Source: Candidatus Saccharimonadota bacterium (lineage in GTDB: Bacteria > Patescibacteriota > Saccharimonadia > Saccharimonadales > Saccharimonadaceae). Taken from it: a stretch of DNA of 64,000 nt. The notes under the pieces are model-generated. The model was not told the origin of the DNA and did not search any database. It was given only the letters and a program-made list of their open reading frames with translations. The first letter of the stretch is position 1. Every line of letters starts with the position of its first letter. The stretch spans positions 38,281-102,280 of the forward strand of contig JAFZSN010000006.1 in assembly GCA_017619315.1 (NCBI GenBank). The letters are read 5' to 3'. Made by a program: the position numbers and the translations under genes. Shown piece by piece: positions 51,731 to 60,460 of the stretch.

Positions 51731-52854
51731 TTTTGCTCCTGTTTTTTAGTTAGATTCTTAATGTAGTCTTTCTGGGTTTTAATAAACAGATCTTTGTCGG
51801 CTAATAGTTTTCTGAGCTCTGATAAGAAATTCTCATATTCCTCATCTTCAAAGAAGAACTTGGCGTAGCCCTTCTCGCCAAATTTCTCGCTGAGGTGTTT
51901 GTGGGCACGGTCAAACAGTTCCTCGTCGCTATAGTCCGGGTGTCGTCTCTTGCCGTAGTCGTAACTTCTAAATAGGCAGGACTCCACCGAATTATCCCTG
52001 TCAGCAGTTGAGACAATTTTGCCGTAGATACTTCTCGGTTCATGGTCGGAAGACGCCCTGTGGTCTTCTATGGCCTCTTTGATTGTTTTTAGTTCGCTCC
52101 TTGAAAAGAATTGTTCAAGGTTTTTGTCTTTTTGCATCATCTCAGCGGACACGATCTCGTGTCTCTTCGCATCAATGTGGTGCCCAATATCATGGTATGC
52201 CGCGACGGTGAACACGATGTCGTAATTCGCATCTGGGATAGTATCAGCAAATTTGAAGCTTCTTTTGATGACGTTTTTGATATGGGGGAGACTATGCGCC
52301 GGTTCGTTCTTCTGGTACTCTGGGAAGATGTTCTTTTCGATATATTCTCGTAGTTCGGGGTTGACGCGACGCTCGGGCGAGCTGAATTCCTTTGCGATCT
52401 TTCTAAATGGCTCCGTTAGATCCTCTGGGGCGTCATAAAAGATGACATTGGTCGCAAGGTTTGCTATGGTGGTCGAAATATCACTGCCGGTTTTTGCTAT
52501 GACGAAGATTGGTTTTCCGATCGCATAGCAGTATCCGGCGTTGATACCGAGACCGACGCCTTTTTCGCTAAATTCAATAATATTGCAATCGCACTCTCGC
52601 ATAGCGGGAAAAGCATAGTCGGTCATGAGGGTCTTTCCTTTTGGGATATCTGCTTTGCCCCATTTTTCGACGTCGCGAGCCATGAGAGTGATGGTGATGC
52701 CGGCTTTATTTAAAGCCTTCTCGATCGCCTCGACTTTGGCTTTGTCTTCATCCCCTTCGTGGAATTTGAGCGCAAAGAACGAATGCAGTGTCCCAGGCTT
52801 CCTGCTTTTGGGGATCTTTGCTGGCCTCGCTAGCTCACGTGTTTCACTCTTCAT
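51727..52854 (-). CDS. Nucleoside deoxyribosyltransferase-like/HD phosphohydrolase fusion
   Basis: 375 residues. Residues ~25-165 resemble the nucleoside 2-deoxyribosyltransferase/Rcl fold (FFALKFHEGDEDKAKVEAIE, DYAFPAMRECDCNIIEFSEK, GLGINAGYCYAIGKPIFVIA). Residues ~170-370 form an HD domain: H in AHSLPHIKNV, HD in AAYHDIGHHIDA, EDHRAS and DRDNS. The HD half is paralogous to the stand-alone protein at 57509-58177. The fusion suggests base release coupled to phosphate removal from damaged or surplus nucleotides (inference). TATAAT with a 7-nt gap lies before the ATG. Confidence 0.75.
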   Translation of the reverse strand: MKSETRELARPAKIPKSRKPGTLHSFFALKFHEGDEDKAKVEAIEKALNKAGITITLMARDVEKWGKADIPKGKTLMTDYAFPAMRECDCNIIEFSEKGVGLGINAGYCYAIGKPIFVIAKTGSDISTTIANLATNVIFYDAPEDLTEPFRKIAKEFSSPERRVNPELREYIEKNIFPEYQKNEPAHSLPHIKNVIKRSFKFADTIPDANYDIVFTVAAYHDIGHHIDAKRHEIVSAEMMQKDKNLEQFFSRSELKTIKEAIEDHRASSDHEPRSIYGKIVSTADRDNSVESCLFRSYDYGKRRHPDYSDEELFDRAHKHLSEKFGEKGYAKFFFEDEEYENFLSELRKLLADKDLFIKTQKDYIKNLTKKQEQK

Positions 52855-52895
52855 TAGATAAATTATAGCATAGCGCTGCGTGATATAATTAGGGC

Positions 52896-53474
52896 ATGAG
52901 TAAGATTGTTTATTTAACCACCAATAAGTTTAAAGCCCGCGAAGCGAAGATCGTGCTGGGAGACAAGTATGGCCTTGATATCGAAATCGTAGATCCTGAT
53001 TTCGAAATCTATGAAATACAGGCCAAAACTTGCGCCGAGGTGGCGGCTTTCTCCGCGAAATACGCCGCTAATACCCTGGGTAAGCCTTGTCTCAAATCTG
53101 ATACCGGCCTTTATCTCGAAGCTCTTGGCGGGTTACCGGGGCCATATAATGCCTACTTTGATAAACAGCTTGGTGTAGAGAAATTCCTGAACATGATTAA
53201 AGACGAGACGAATCGTAAAGCTACGATCGAGCACTGTTTCGCATTTTGCGAACCTGGCAAGGAGCCGATTGTTTTCATCGGTAAGGGCCATGGTACGATC
53301 GCGAAAGAGGCGCGCGGGAATGATGGGCGTTGGCACGATTTCTTCTTTGTCCCGGATGGAGAGACACGAACGCTGGCCGAAATTGGTGACGTCGACCCAG
53401 CGGAAAAAGAGAGCAAATACGGTGACGCCATAGATCAATTCGCCAAGTGGGCTAAAGAAAACTTGAATCAATAA
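52896..53474 (+). CDS. RdgB/HAM1-like dITP/XTP pyrophosphatase
   Basis: 192 residues. Removes non-canonical purine triphosphates from the pool. TTNKFKAREAKIVLG, then SDTGLYLEALGGLPGPYNAY and GRWHDFFFVPDGETRTLAE match HAM1 motifs (substrate and Mg2+ sites). TATAAT (extended TGA) at 52884-52889, 6 nt before the ATG. Divergent from the deoxyribosyltransferase-HD gene. Confidence 0.9.
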   Translation: MSKIVYLTTNKFKAREAKIVLGDKYGLDIEIVDPDFEIYEIQAKTCAEVAAFSAKYAANTLGKPCLKSDTGLYLEALGGLPGPYNAYFDKQLGVEKFLNMIKDETNRKATIEHCFAFCEPGKEPIVFIGKGHGTIAKEARGNDGRWHDFFFVPDGETRTLAEIGDVDPAEKESKYGDAIDQFAKWAKENLNQ

Positions 53475-54059
53475 TTAGATATTGTCAATTATGATCCCAT
53501 CCCCATCATACAGGATGTAAGTTTTTCCGTTCCATGTGTCGAGCCAGGCATTGTAGGCGTCGGTTTTTTGATTCATGTGAGGGATGATTGCTCCATCTAT
53601 TATGCCAAGGCCGCGATAGTCTGGCTTGTCGGTAACAGGTTCGTCTCCGAAGATCTCAGCCGGCTGGAGCGTTGTTCCGAGGATAATAGAGCCCGCGCTA
53701 GATCCGATATACAAAACGCCTGCTTTTATGGCTTCCTTAAGCTGTTTATCGAAGCTAGTTTTAAATATTTTGTCCATTAGATAAAAAGTATTGCCGCCAA
53801 TAACATAGATAACGTCAAAAGCATTCAAGTCAATCTCGCCATTTCCGATTTTGTACTCATAGATGTTTTCTTCTGGGATGCCGAGCGCTAGAATGCTTTT
53901 ATACTCTGCGTCCACCCATGATTTACTGCCCTTTTCACCGTCTAGTGCGGTCGTGATGTATAGAAGCTTCAAGGCCGCCATTGGTTTATTGAACAACTTT
54001 AGTACCCGCTCCTTGAAGCTGGGTTCTATTACTCCGCAGGATGTTAGTACGATAGCCAT
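53475..54059 (-). CDS. Peptidase S51 (dipeptidase E/cyanophycinase-like)
   Basis: 194 residues. VIYVIGGNTFYLMD and the nucleophile elbow GSSAGSIILG are S51 hallmarks; IIPHMNQ and ILYDGDGIII follow. Hydrolyses Asp-X dipeptides or similar. No signal peptide. TATAAT lies 6 nt before the ATG on the minus strand. Confidence 0.88.
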   Translation of the reverse strand: MAIVLTSCGVIEPSFKERVLKLFNKPMAALKLLYITTALDGEKGSKSWVDAEYKSILALGIPEENIYEYKIGNGEIDLNAFDVIYVIGGNTFYLMDKIFKTSFDKQLKEAIKAGVLYIGSSAGSIILGTTLQPAEIFGDEPVTDKPDYRGLGIIDGAIIPHMNQKTDAYNAWLDTWNGKTYILYDGDGIIIDNI

Positions 54060-54128
54060 ATTAGTATTATAAATCCTTTTTCTGAATTTTGGCCTTTATT
54101 ATAGTTCTGGATTATAATAAGAGGTAGA

Positions 54129-54818
54129 ATGATTGATGATTATGCTGAACTGAAAAACAAACTAGAACAGCACGCTGACGAGAAGTCCCGCGATTTTACG
54201 ATGAAAATTTGTTCGACTGGGCACCCTGTCCTGGGAGTTAAAGTGCCACAAATACGGGAATACGCCAAAAAAGTCCCGCCGGAGAAGATTAATGAATTTA
54301 TTGCGATCCGTCCTTCTACTTATGAGGAAGTACTCCTTCGTGGATTTTTGATTGCGAGGTTGCCATATGAAGAAATGCTAAAAGAATTTGATACCCAGGT
54401 AAAGTTTATTGACGATTGGAGCACCTGCGACCTTTTTTGCTCGGCTGTGGGCAAAAATGTGAAGAAAAATAGGGATGATTTTCTCGAGAAAAAGGTGAAG
54501 AAGCTTCTTAGTAGTAAAAAGGAGTTCACCACGCGGGTAGGAGTAGTTCTTCTTAAATGCTGCTATGTAGAGTCTGATTATTTGGGGTTTATTTTCGGCA
54601 CCACCGACGAGCTATCTAATCGCGAGGAATACTATGTGAAGATGGGGCTGGCCTGGCTTATTTCGGAATGCTTCATTAAGTTCCCTACGGCGACGATGGA
54701 ATATCTCCTAAGGAGCAAGCTCCCGAAATGGACTTTCAATAAGACCATTTCAAAGATTTGCGATTCATACCGAGTAGATAAAGAGACGAAAAAACTTTTA
54801 AGGGCCATTAAAAAATAG
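54129..54818 (+). CDS. AlkD-like DNA alkylation repair protein
   Basis: 229 residues, all-helical HEAT-like. LGVKVPQIREYAK, DDWSTCDLFCSAV, VLLKCCYVES, YYVKMGLAWLISECFIKFP and FNKTISKICDSYRV follow the AlkD family. AlkD excises bulky or charged alkyl purines. The start has AGAGGTAGA as SD and a -10 TATAAT 10 nt upstream. Confidence 0.88.
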   Translation: MIDDYAELKNKLEQHADEKSRDFTMKICSTGHPVLGVKVPQIREYAKKVPPEKINEFIAIRPSTYEEVLLRGFLIARLPYEEMLKEFDTQVKFIDDWSTCDLFCSAVGKNVKKNRDDFLEKKVKKLLSSKKEFTTRVGVVLLKCCYVESDYLGFIFGTTDELSNREEYYVKMGLAWLISECFIKFPTATMEYLLRSKLPKWTFNKTISKICDSYRVDKETKKLLRAIKK

Positions 54819-54842
54819 CCCTCATTACGAGAGCTATTTTTA
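54812..54842 (+). terminator. Terminator overlapping the alkD stop
   Basis: AAAAATAGCCCTC/GAGAGCTATTTTT hairpin with a TTTTT run; the stop codon lies inside the 5' arm. Confidence 0.75.
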
Positions 54843-54854
54843 ATGTGCTTGCTG

Positions 54855-55790
54855 TCAGATTCTGATCACTGTGCCGGGTTTTACCCAAATGCACTCGTGA
54901 CCGGCCATCTCGAATCCCATTGCAGCGGGATACGGTGTCATCCTGTCATCGTTGACTCCCAAGTGGATATGGCCAAAATAGAATTTGGCGTTTTGATCCA
55001 ACTTGATTCTGCCCACGATTGACCTCAGCATGCTAGAGCGTTCATTGTCGGTTTGATTGGGTGTCCAAAAACCGAATGCGCCGCGGACAGGCTCTATCTC
55101 GGGAGGATAATGAGCTATGACAGTCTTAAACGCATCATCCTCTGAAACGTGTTGTCTCAGTAACTCGGATACTTCCTCAACACTCAAGTCAAGCGCGTTG
55201 GCGCTGATAAGAATGCGCCCGTCGATCTCAGCGACATACGGCACATATTCAATGCCGTACTTTTCGAAGAAGCCTTCGCGATGGAGCTTCTGGTAGAACC
55301 GTTTTTCCGGCTCAACCGCAATTTCCCTCGTGTAGACTTCTGTCGAGAAATCATTTGGCGTTATTTCCCCGTTGCCGGGCAAATACACTAACTTCACTCC
55401 CCGTTTTGACACCGCTTCCGATAACGGTTCCAGTGTCTCTTTTAGGGCGTTTTTTAACTCAATCTCCAGACATTCAGCGAAAGCCTTATAACGCTCGGCC
55501 AGAAGCGCGCGGAATAATCCACCGTGGACCGTGTCATAAACCCACTCTTTGGGAAATTCCGGCTTCTCGCCGATGATCGCCTCAACGGTGTCAAACAACA
55601 TGGCCTCGTCGGTCTCGCCACGTCTCACCTCATAGAATACCTTGATGAGGTTATTCATGACAGGACCTCTGGCTCCGGCGCCGTCACCGTTGATAATCAG
55701 GATATCGTTTCGCCTCATCCGGCTAATCGCCTTGACAGTTTCGTTAGTGAGGGTCTTATCCCCGTGCAAATCATTTACGATGTATATCAT
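54855..55790 (-). CDS. Metallophosphoesterase (calcineurin-like)
   Basis: 311 residues from ATG 55790 (MIYIVNDLHGD). DLHGD, NGDGAG, PGNGE (normally GNHE), AHYPPE and GHIHLG give most of the dinuclear metal site; the His of GNHE is absent. Probably hydrolyses a phosphodiester or nucleotide. SD AAGGGGGTGGG. 55800-55920 upstream holds no gene. Confidence 0.8.
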   Translation of the reverse strand: MIYIVNDLHGDKTLTNETVKAISRMRRNDILIINGDGAGARGPVMNNLIKVFYEVRRGETDEAMLFDTVEAIIGEKPEFPKEWVYDTVHGGLFRALLAERYKAFAECLEIELKNALKETLEPLSEAVSKRGVKLVYLPGNGEITPNDFSTEVYTREIAVEPEKRFYQKLHREGFFEKYGIEYVPYVAEIDGRILISANALDLSVEEVSELLRQHVSEDDAFKTVIAHYPPEIEPVRGAFGFWTPNQTDNERSSMLRSIVGRIKLDQNAKFYFGHIHLGVNDDRMTPYPAAMGFEMAGHECIWVKPGTVIRI

Positions 55791-55923
55791 AAACAACCCA
55801 CCCCCTTTCTGATTTTATATGTACACGAACCCTTTGTTATTTTATACCATATTTTTTATATTCTGCCAAGGCTGCCGTCTTGGCCCTAGCCTGTACGACG
55901 ATGCCTTTTAGCTAGTTTCCGTT

Positions 55924-56433
55924 TTATATTCTAATCCGATATCTAGCCAGCTTTTCACCGTCGGCAGCAACAACCGTATCCCAATACTCGCCACCGGATT
56001 TTTCTATCATGCTTCGGCTGGCCGTATTATCCGGGAGTGCCATTATGATTATCTCCTTGATCCCATATTCGTTTTTTGCTATTTCGCACATTTTTTTAAA
56101 TGCCTCCGTGCCGTGACCATGGCCCCTCAATGGCTTATCTATAGCAATGCCAATATGGCCGGCATTATGTAGCCAAAACTCGTTGAGGGCAGGCCTCAGA
56201 GTGGTGACACCTATGGGGCGGTCATCTTCTAGTACCCAATAAAACTTTCGCTCGTATGGGTTGTTGTCCGTTAAATCTTTCAATTCTTTGATTCGAGTGC
56301 GCATCTGCTCCACTGTTTTAACTTTTTCGAATGCGCCAACAATATTAAAGCCGCGCGCTTTAAGGTCGGCGTGTTCAAGGAAATCTAGTTTTCCCTGGTC
56401 ATCTTCTGAGCTAAACTCTTGGAGGCGCGTCAT
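55924..56433 (-). CDS. GNAT-family N-acetyltransferase
   Basis: 169 residues. IGIAIDKPLRGHGHGTEAFK is the acetyl-CoA loop (R-x-x-G-x-G/A type), followed by IKEIIIMALPDNTASRSMIE and GGEYWDTVV. RimJ/RimL-like. Substrate unknown. Begins 23 bp after the upstream membrane-protein gene. Confidence 0.87.
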   Translation of the reverse strand: MTRLQEFSSEDDQGKLDFLEHADLKARGFNIVGAFEKVKTVEQMRTRIKELKDLTDNNPYERKFYWVLEDDRPIGVTTLRPALNEFWLHNAGHIGIAIDKPLRGHGHGTEAFKKMCEIAKNEYGIKEIIIMALPDNTASRSMIEKSGGEYWDTVVAADGEKLARYRIRI

Positions 56434-56456
56434 AGCCTTTTAAGCTCCTGCGTTAT

Positions 56457-57350
56457 TTAATTTGTTTTTTCAACATCTGTGAGTACGTAGCTGCCACCAT
56501 ACGGCGATAATGTAAACTCATAGATCGACATGCTGTCTATCATTTTGTTTACGGTATCGTTTGTCACGCCTAGCCCTCCACTTAGCGATGTGGGGCCACA
56601 AATTCCTGAAGCAAGTTCTACGTCAGTATTCAGCTCTGCAAAAATCAAAGATACAACCATTTTTTCGTTGTCTTTCTTTACTGATGCAACCTTATGGGCC
56701 GCCACGATCGGAGACATCCCCCCACCAGGCAATATAAACTCTCTGTACGCATTGATATTGTCGTCATAGACTAGGTAGAAGAAATCCTGGAATGTATAGT
56801 TTTTCTTCTCGATGGAGCTATAATCTCCGAATAGCGACTGGTATTCTTTGCTCATCAAATCGTAACTTATACTTTTACCGGTGCACTCGCCGTGCTCATA
56901 TCGTTCTTCTACGCAACTAACAGCCTCCTTTTCGTCTTCATTTATTGAGCTATACGCCAGGAATGCTTCCTGTTGTTCGTCAAAATCTGAGGTAAAGGTC
57001 TCATAGAAAGCGTTTAACCCAAAAGCCATTGTGCTATTACCTTCGCCTATATATTTCGCTAGTATTTTTTCTGCTTCGGTAACCGATATAGCTTCATTGT
57101 CTAGATTCGAGTCAGTAGTGTTGTCTTGGCCTGTAGTACTTTGCGTTGATTCTTTCTCTTTTAGTTTAGCGATTTCGGAGTCTTTTTGCATACTCTGCCA
57201 GAGTTCAAAACCGCCAAAAGCGCAACTACCCACAAGCAGTATTGCTAAAACTATAATAATAGGCACGTGTTTGCATTTTTTCTGCTCTGCCCCTGGAGTT
57301 GGCTGGATAACTGGTTCAGCAACAGTTTGGTTTTGACTCTGTGGTTCCAT
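56457..57350 (-). CDS. Membrane-anchored extracytoplasmic hypothetical protein
   Basis: 297 residues. Disordered N-terminus, one transmembrane helix (~28-49: VPIIIVLAILLVGSCAFGGF), a short coiled linker rich in S/T/D/E, then a ~200-residue soluble domain with one Cys pair region (SCVEERYEHGECTG) and a late Cys in SGICGPTSL. Not recognised. TATAAT ~30 bp and AAAGGAT upstream of the ATG. Confidence 0.7.
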   Translation of the reverse strand: MEPQSQNQTVAEPVIQPTPGAEQKKCKHVPIIIVLAILLVGSCAFGGFELWQSMQKDSEIAKLKEKESTQSTTGQDNTTDSNLDNEAISVTEAEKILAKYIGEGNSTMAFGLNAFYETFTSDFDEQQEAFLAYSSINEDEKEAVSCVEERYEHGECTGKSISYDLMSKEYQSLFGDYSSIEKKNYTFQDFFYLVYDDNINAYREFILPGGGMSPIVAAHKVASVKKDNEKMVVSLIFAELNTDVELASGICGPTSLSGGLGVTNDTVNKMIDSMSIYEFTLSPYGGSYVLTDVEKTN

Positions 57351-57508
57351 ATCAATAATCCTTTACTTTATTTATTACCATTATAGCATAACCATTATTG
57401 TAAAATCCACGTTCCTGAATAGCTCTATGAGCATATCGTCGTACTTAGTGACCGCCGTGTCGAAATAAATCCCCAAGAGGAAATATACTAAAATGCTATA
57501 ATGTAATT

Positions 57509-58177
57509 ATGAGCCTAAATAGAGAGTTGGTGCAATACATTACTGATATTATTTTTCCCAAGTATGAAAAATATTATTCACATGGCATGATTCATATAAA
57601 TAATGTGATCGAGAATATGATGATGCTAGCCGATTATTATGGCTTAGATAAAGACATGGCCTACACAATAGCTAGCTATCACGACATTGGACTAAATGTC
57701 GATCGCGAGAACCACGAGAAAGAATCTGCGAAGATTTTGAAGAGTGATAAAAAGCTGAGGGAGTTCTTTACCGAACCCCAGATTGAAATAATGGCGATAG
57801 CAATTGAGGATCATAGAGGTTCAAGGAGAGAAAAGCCTCACAACATCTATGGAGAATGTATTTCTGATTCTGATAGAGATTTTGACGTTTTGACTTTGGC
57901 GAAAAGACAATTGGCTACAACTCTTAAAAACTATCCAGATTTAGAGACTTTTGATGAACATTTTAATAGGTGTTACGAATACATTTGTGAGCGAATCAAC
58001 GAAAACGGCGTATTTAACCTCTGGACCAATAACCCCGTCCTGATAAAGCGAAGAGATAAATTCCAGAAAGAGTATCTAGATAAAGATTATACTCGAGGCA
58101 TTTATAAAAAAGAGTGGGACAAGATTTCTAGCGATGGGACGAAAGAAAAAATTATTACCTATTATGAAGATTATTGA
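57509..58177 (+). CDS. HD-domain phosphohydrolase
   Basis: 222 residues. H in YSHGMIHINNVIENMM, HD in ASYHDIGLNVDRENH, EDHRGSRRE and SDSDRDFD. Collinear with the HD half of the fusion at 51727-52854 (HDIG, EDHR, DRD), so a paralogue by duplication. TATAAT at 57497-57502, 6 nt upstream of the ATG. Confidence 0.85.
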   Translation: MSLNRELVQYITDIIFPKYEKYYSHGMIHINNVIENMMMLADYYGLDKDMAYTIASYHDIGLNVDRENHEKESAKILKSDKKLREFFTEPQIEIMAIAIEDHRGSRREKPHNIYGECISDSDRDFDVLTLAKRQLATTLKNYPDLETFDEHFNRCYEYICERINENGVFNLWTNNPVLIKRRDKFQKEYLDKDYTRGIYKKEWDKISSDGTKEKIITYYEDY

Positions 58178-58253
58178 TTAAAGAGTGGCGCATCAAAAAC
58201 CTAAATTGGTTTGAGATTCTTAGAGCGTGATTTTGAGTGCTATAATATAGGAT

Positions 58254-58910
58254 ATGAGTGAAGAATCCCAGCGCGATAGCGCCGGTCGAAATGCGCTTTC
58301 GTCCAGTCTCTCGGATGATTATAATTTTGTGATCCTGCATGGGTATACTGAGCACAACAATACGGAATTCTTCCCGTGGCTAAAAAACCAATTGGAGCGT
58401 TTAGGGTACAAAGTGCAACTTCCAGAGCTACCTGATACCGATGCGCCATTAGAGCACAAACAAGTTGAGTATGTAGTAAAAAACATTATATTTAACGAAA
58501 AGACCATTTTGATAGGGCATAGTCTTGGTGGAGCGGTAGCGATGAAGACGCTAGAAAAACTCCCCTCAGGAATTTTTGGCCTGGGACTGGTAGCGCCGGG
58601 TGGTCTAGAGAAACAATTTTGGACAGAAGATTTTGAGTTTGATCGCCGTACTGGTGCGCAAAAACAATATTTGGCGGGGTTTGATTTTGAATATGATTAT
58701 ACGCAGATTACGCCAAAATTTAAAAGATGTACAATCTTGGGGTCAGATAATGACTCCGAGTACAGGCTGCCGTGGATGAAATACCTCGCAAAAAAACTAA
58801 ATGGTCAGTTACGAATGGAGCAGGCTAGAGGGTTTCATTTTACTGCAAGTGAGGAACCCGAAGTTCTGAAGATGGCCCTTGATTTTGTCGGGAGACATGA
58901 GGATTGCTAG
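58254..58910 (+). CDS. Alpha/beta hydrolase (RBBP9/YdeN-like)
   Basis: 218 residues. VILHGYTEHNNTEFFPWLKN, the nucleophile elbow GHSLGGAVAM and a late FHFTASEEPEVL (catalytic His) fit the small serine hydrolase family. Substrate unknown. TATAAT at 58241-58246 with a 7-nt gap to the ATG. Confidence 0.87.
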   Translation: MSEESQRDSAGRNALSSSLSDDYNFVILHGYTEHNNTEFFPWLKNQLERLGYKVQLPELPDTDAPLEHKQVEYVVKNIIFNEKTILIGHSLGGAVAMKTLEKLPSGIFGLGLVAPGGLEKQFWTEDFEFDRRTGAQKQYLAGFDFEYDYTQITPKFKRCTILGSDNDSEYRLPWMKYLAKKLNGQLRMEQARGFHFTASEEPEVLKMALDFVGRHEDC

Positions 58911-58937
58911 ATACTTAACGGATGTTTACCACTAAAA

Positions 58938-58958
58938 ATCGGCCTTTTTGCCGATTTG
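58938..58958 (+). terminator. Terminator after the alpha/beta hydrolase
   Basis: ATCGGC (58938-58943)/GCCGAT (58950-58955), then TTGAA; the T-run is partly in the loop, so it is moderate. Confidence 0.5.
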
Positions 58959-59053
58959 AATGAAGCCTGGTGGGGGCGAATTGTTCAGGCATTAACACTA
59001 TATCATCAAAGTATGCGAGCAAAACTAATCGATGAATATGCTATAATTAAAGT

Positions 59054-59944
59054 ATGAGAAGTATGGAGCGTTCACATAGTCGTGGGATAGATCAGGCTCA
59101 TGTGGCCGATGATCGCAATAACATTGAAACTCGCAAGCATGGTGGCGGAACCACTTGGGACGATTTGATAAACGTACCTTTTGGTGGTAACCGGAGCAAT
59201 AGTTCAATGATCTCAAAAGATGCAGTGAGCGATGTAAAGGCAATGAAAGCCTTAATTGATAGTTTGCCGACCGATATAGATGATGAAATTGAACAGGCCG
59301 CTGCTGCCGTAAAAGCAGAGCAACAAATGCAAACAGCCACAGTTGCTGACGCACGCGAACAAGTTCTAAATGCTTATTCTGGCGATCATGGAGCGGAAAA
59401 GACCTCTGAGGCTGATCGTGTAGCCGCCCTTGAAAGAGTTGATCGGCTACGCCTACCTGACAATGAACTAATTGAGTTGACTGCTGAGTGGGGTGATGTA
59501 GAGATAAACCAAGAAGTCTTGAAAGAGGCAACTGAAAAAAATGGAAACCCAAACATACATGGCAAAGGTCTATTCTTTGGGAGTGGCAATTTGCCGATGA
59601 GCAACGACAGCGTATATCGCCATGTGGGATCGTCTGCGGTTGTTGACCTGATGATCCAGGGATTTGTAAGGAATAAGCGTGAAGCTGCCGACGCTCTAGA
59701 TATACCTGGCAAACGTGGTTTTGGCACAGAGGGTGCTGGAGTGTATTGGTACGATGGTGACAGCCAAAAACGCGAAAAAGCCGACTTAGTTATTCAGGCA
59801 AGCAAAGCTGCCGCTGAAAGAGGGTACGTCACAAAAGATGACGTTCAAGGCATTTGGGTTACTGATAAAAACACAGGACAACCAGTAAATCTTATAGACG
59901 GACAAGACCATACTGGTTTAGAAATGACAGATCATAAACAATAA
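59054..59944 (+). CDS. Putative ADP-ribosyltransferase-like toxin
   Basis: 296 residues. The N-terminal ~160 are helical and hydrophilic without a signal peptide. The C-terminal domain holds SVYRHVGSSAVVDLMIQGFV (188-206) and GFGTEGAGVYWYDG (222-235). This spacing recalls PARP/ART-fold toxins (an early R/H-x-G/T strand and a G-x-GVYW strand). The assignment is pattern-based. The next gene, 21 bp on, resembles an immunity protein. TATAAT at 59042-59047 lies 6 nt before the ATG. Could act on competitors or the host cell; delivery unknown. Confidence 0.5.
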   Translation: MRSMERSHSRGIDQAHVADDRNNIETRKHGGGTTWDDLINVPFGGNRSNSSMISKDAVSDVKAMKALIDSLPTDIDDEIEQAAAAVKAEQQMQTATVADAREQVLNAYSGDHGAEKTSEADRVAALERVDRLRLPDNELIELTAEWGDVEINQEVLKEATEKNGNPNIHGKGLFFGSGNLPMSNDSVYRHVGSSAVVDLMIQGFVRNKREAADALDIPGKRGFGTEGAGVYWYDGDSQKREKADLVIQASKAAAERGYVTKDDVQGIWVTDKNTGQPVNLIDGQDHTGLEMTDHKQ

Positions 59945-59965
59945 TAAAAGAGGAGGCTTAATAAC

Positions 59966-60218
59966 ATGGAATTAAACTTTAATGTAGCAAAAGGCATGGC
60001 GACAGAGTACGCCAAAAAGTTTAACAAGCAGATCGTTGGCGCTAAAGAGAACGCAGAGTACTGGTTTTTTTGAGGCCGACAACGATGAACACCCTATTGA
60101 CGATGGTGCTGGCTCTTGCTATATTAGCAAAAAAGACGGATCGCTTAGACAATTAAATCTGATCGATATGGAGTTTAATTCAAATTTTAGCCAAACTGCT
60201 GTGAATATTGATAATTAG
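59966..60218 (+). pseudogene. Immunity-protein-like gene with a T7 frameshift
   Basis: From ATG 59966 (SD AGGAGG) the frame reads MELNFNVAKGMATEYAKKFN and onward to EYWFF, then stops at TGA 60071-60073. Reading one T fewer in the seven-T run (60065-60071) continues WFFEADNDEHPIDDGAG and SCYISKKDGSLRQL to TAG 60216-60218, an 83-residue protein. The joined product (W-x-FF...DDGAG-x-Y-I-x-KKDG) resembles the YrhB/Imm35 immunity pattern. Options are sequencing error, slippage or phase variation, or a disabled gene. Confidence 0.65.
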
Positions 60219-60247
60219 GGTATTAACAGACAAATTTATATGGGTAA

Positions 60248-60274
60248 AGTGGCAAATTTTGCCCCATTTTTTTA
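60248..60274 (+). terminator. Terminator of the toxin-immunity unit
   Basis: GGCAA/TTGCC short stem (60251-60263) followed by CCATTTTTTT. Weak stem, good T-run. Confidence 0.5.
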
Positions 60275-60335
60275 TGTAAAATTGACATAAAATAACATAC
60301 TAAAACCAGCAGGGTACTTAACAGAAAAATACTAC

Positions 60336-60358
60336 TAAAAAATCGGCCAAAATGCCGA
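60336..60358 (-). terminator. Terminator of the tRNA transcript
   Basis: On the minus strand TCGGC (60358-60354)/GCCGA (60347-60343) is followed by T6; it lies just 3' of tRNA-Ile. Confidence 0.65.
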
Positions 60359-60371
60359 GTTAGATATAATC

Positions 60372-60448
60372 TGGTGGGGTTATGTGGACTTGAACCACAG
60401 ACCTCGTCATTATCAGTGACGCGCTCTAACCAGCTGAGCTATAACCCC
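60372..60448 (-). tRNA. tRNA-Ile(GAT)
   Basis: Minus strand GGGGTTATAGCTCAGCTGGT start. The anticodon loop CTGATAA gives GAT; T arm GTGGTTCAAGTCCAC; acceptor TAACCCC, discriminator A, encoded CCA. Confidence 0.95.
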
Positions 60449-60460
60449 TTAGGATCGGTC

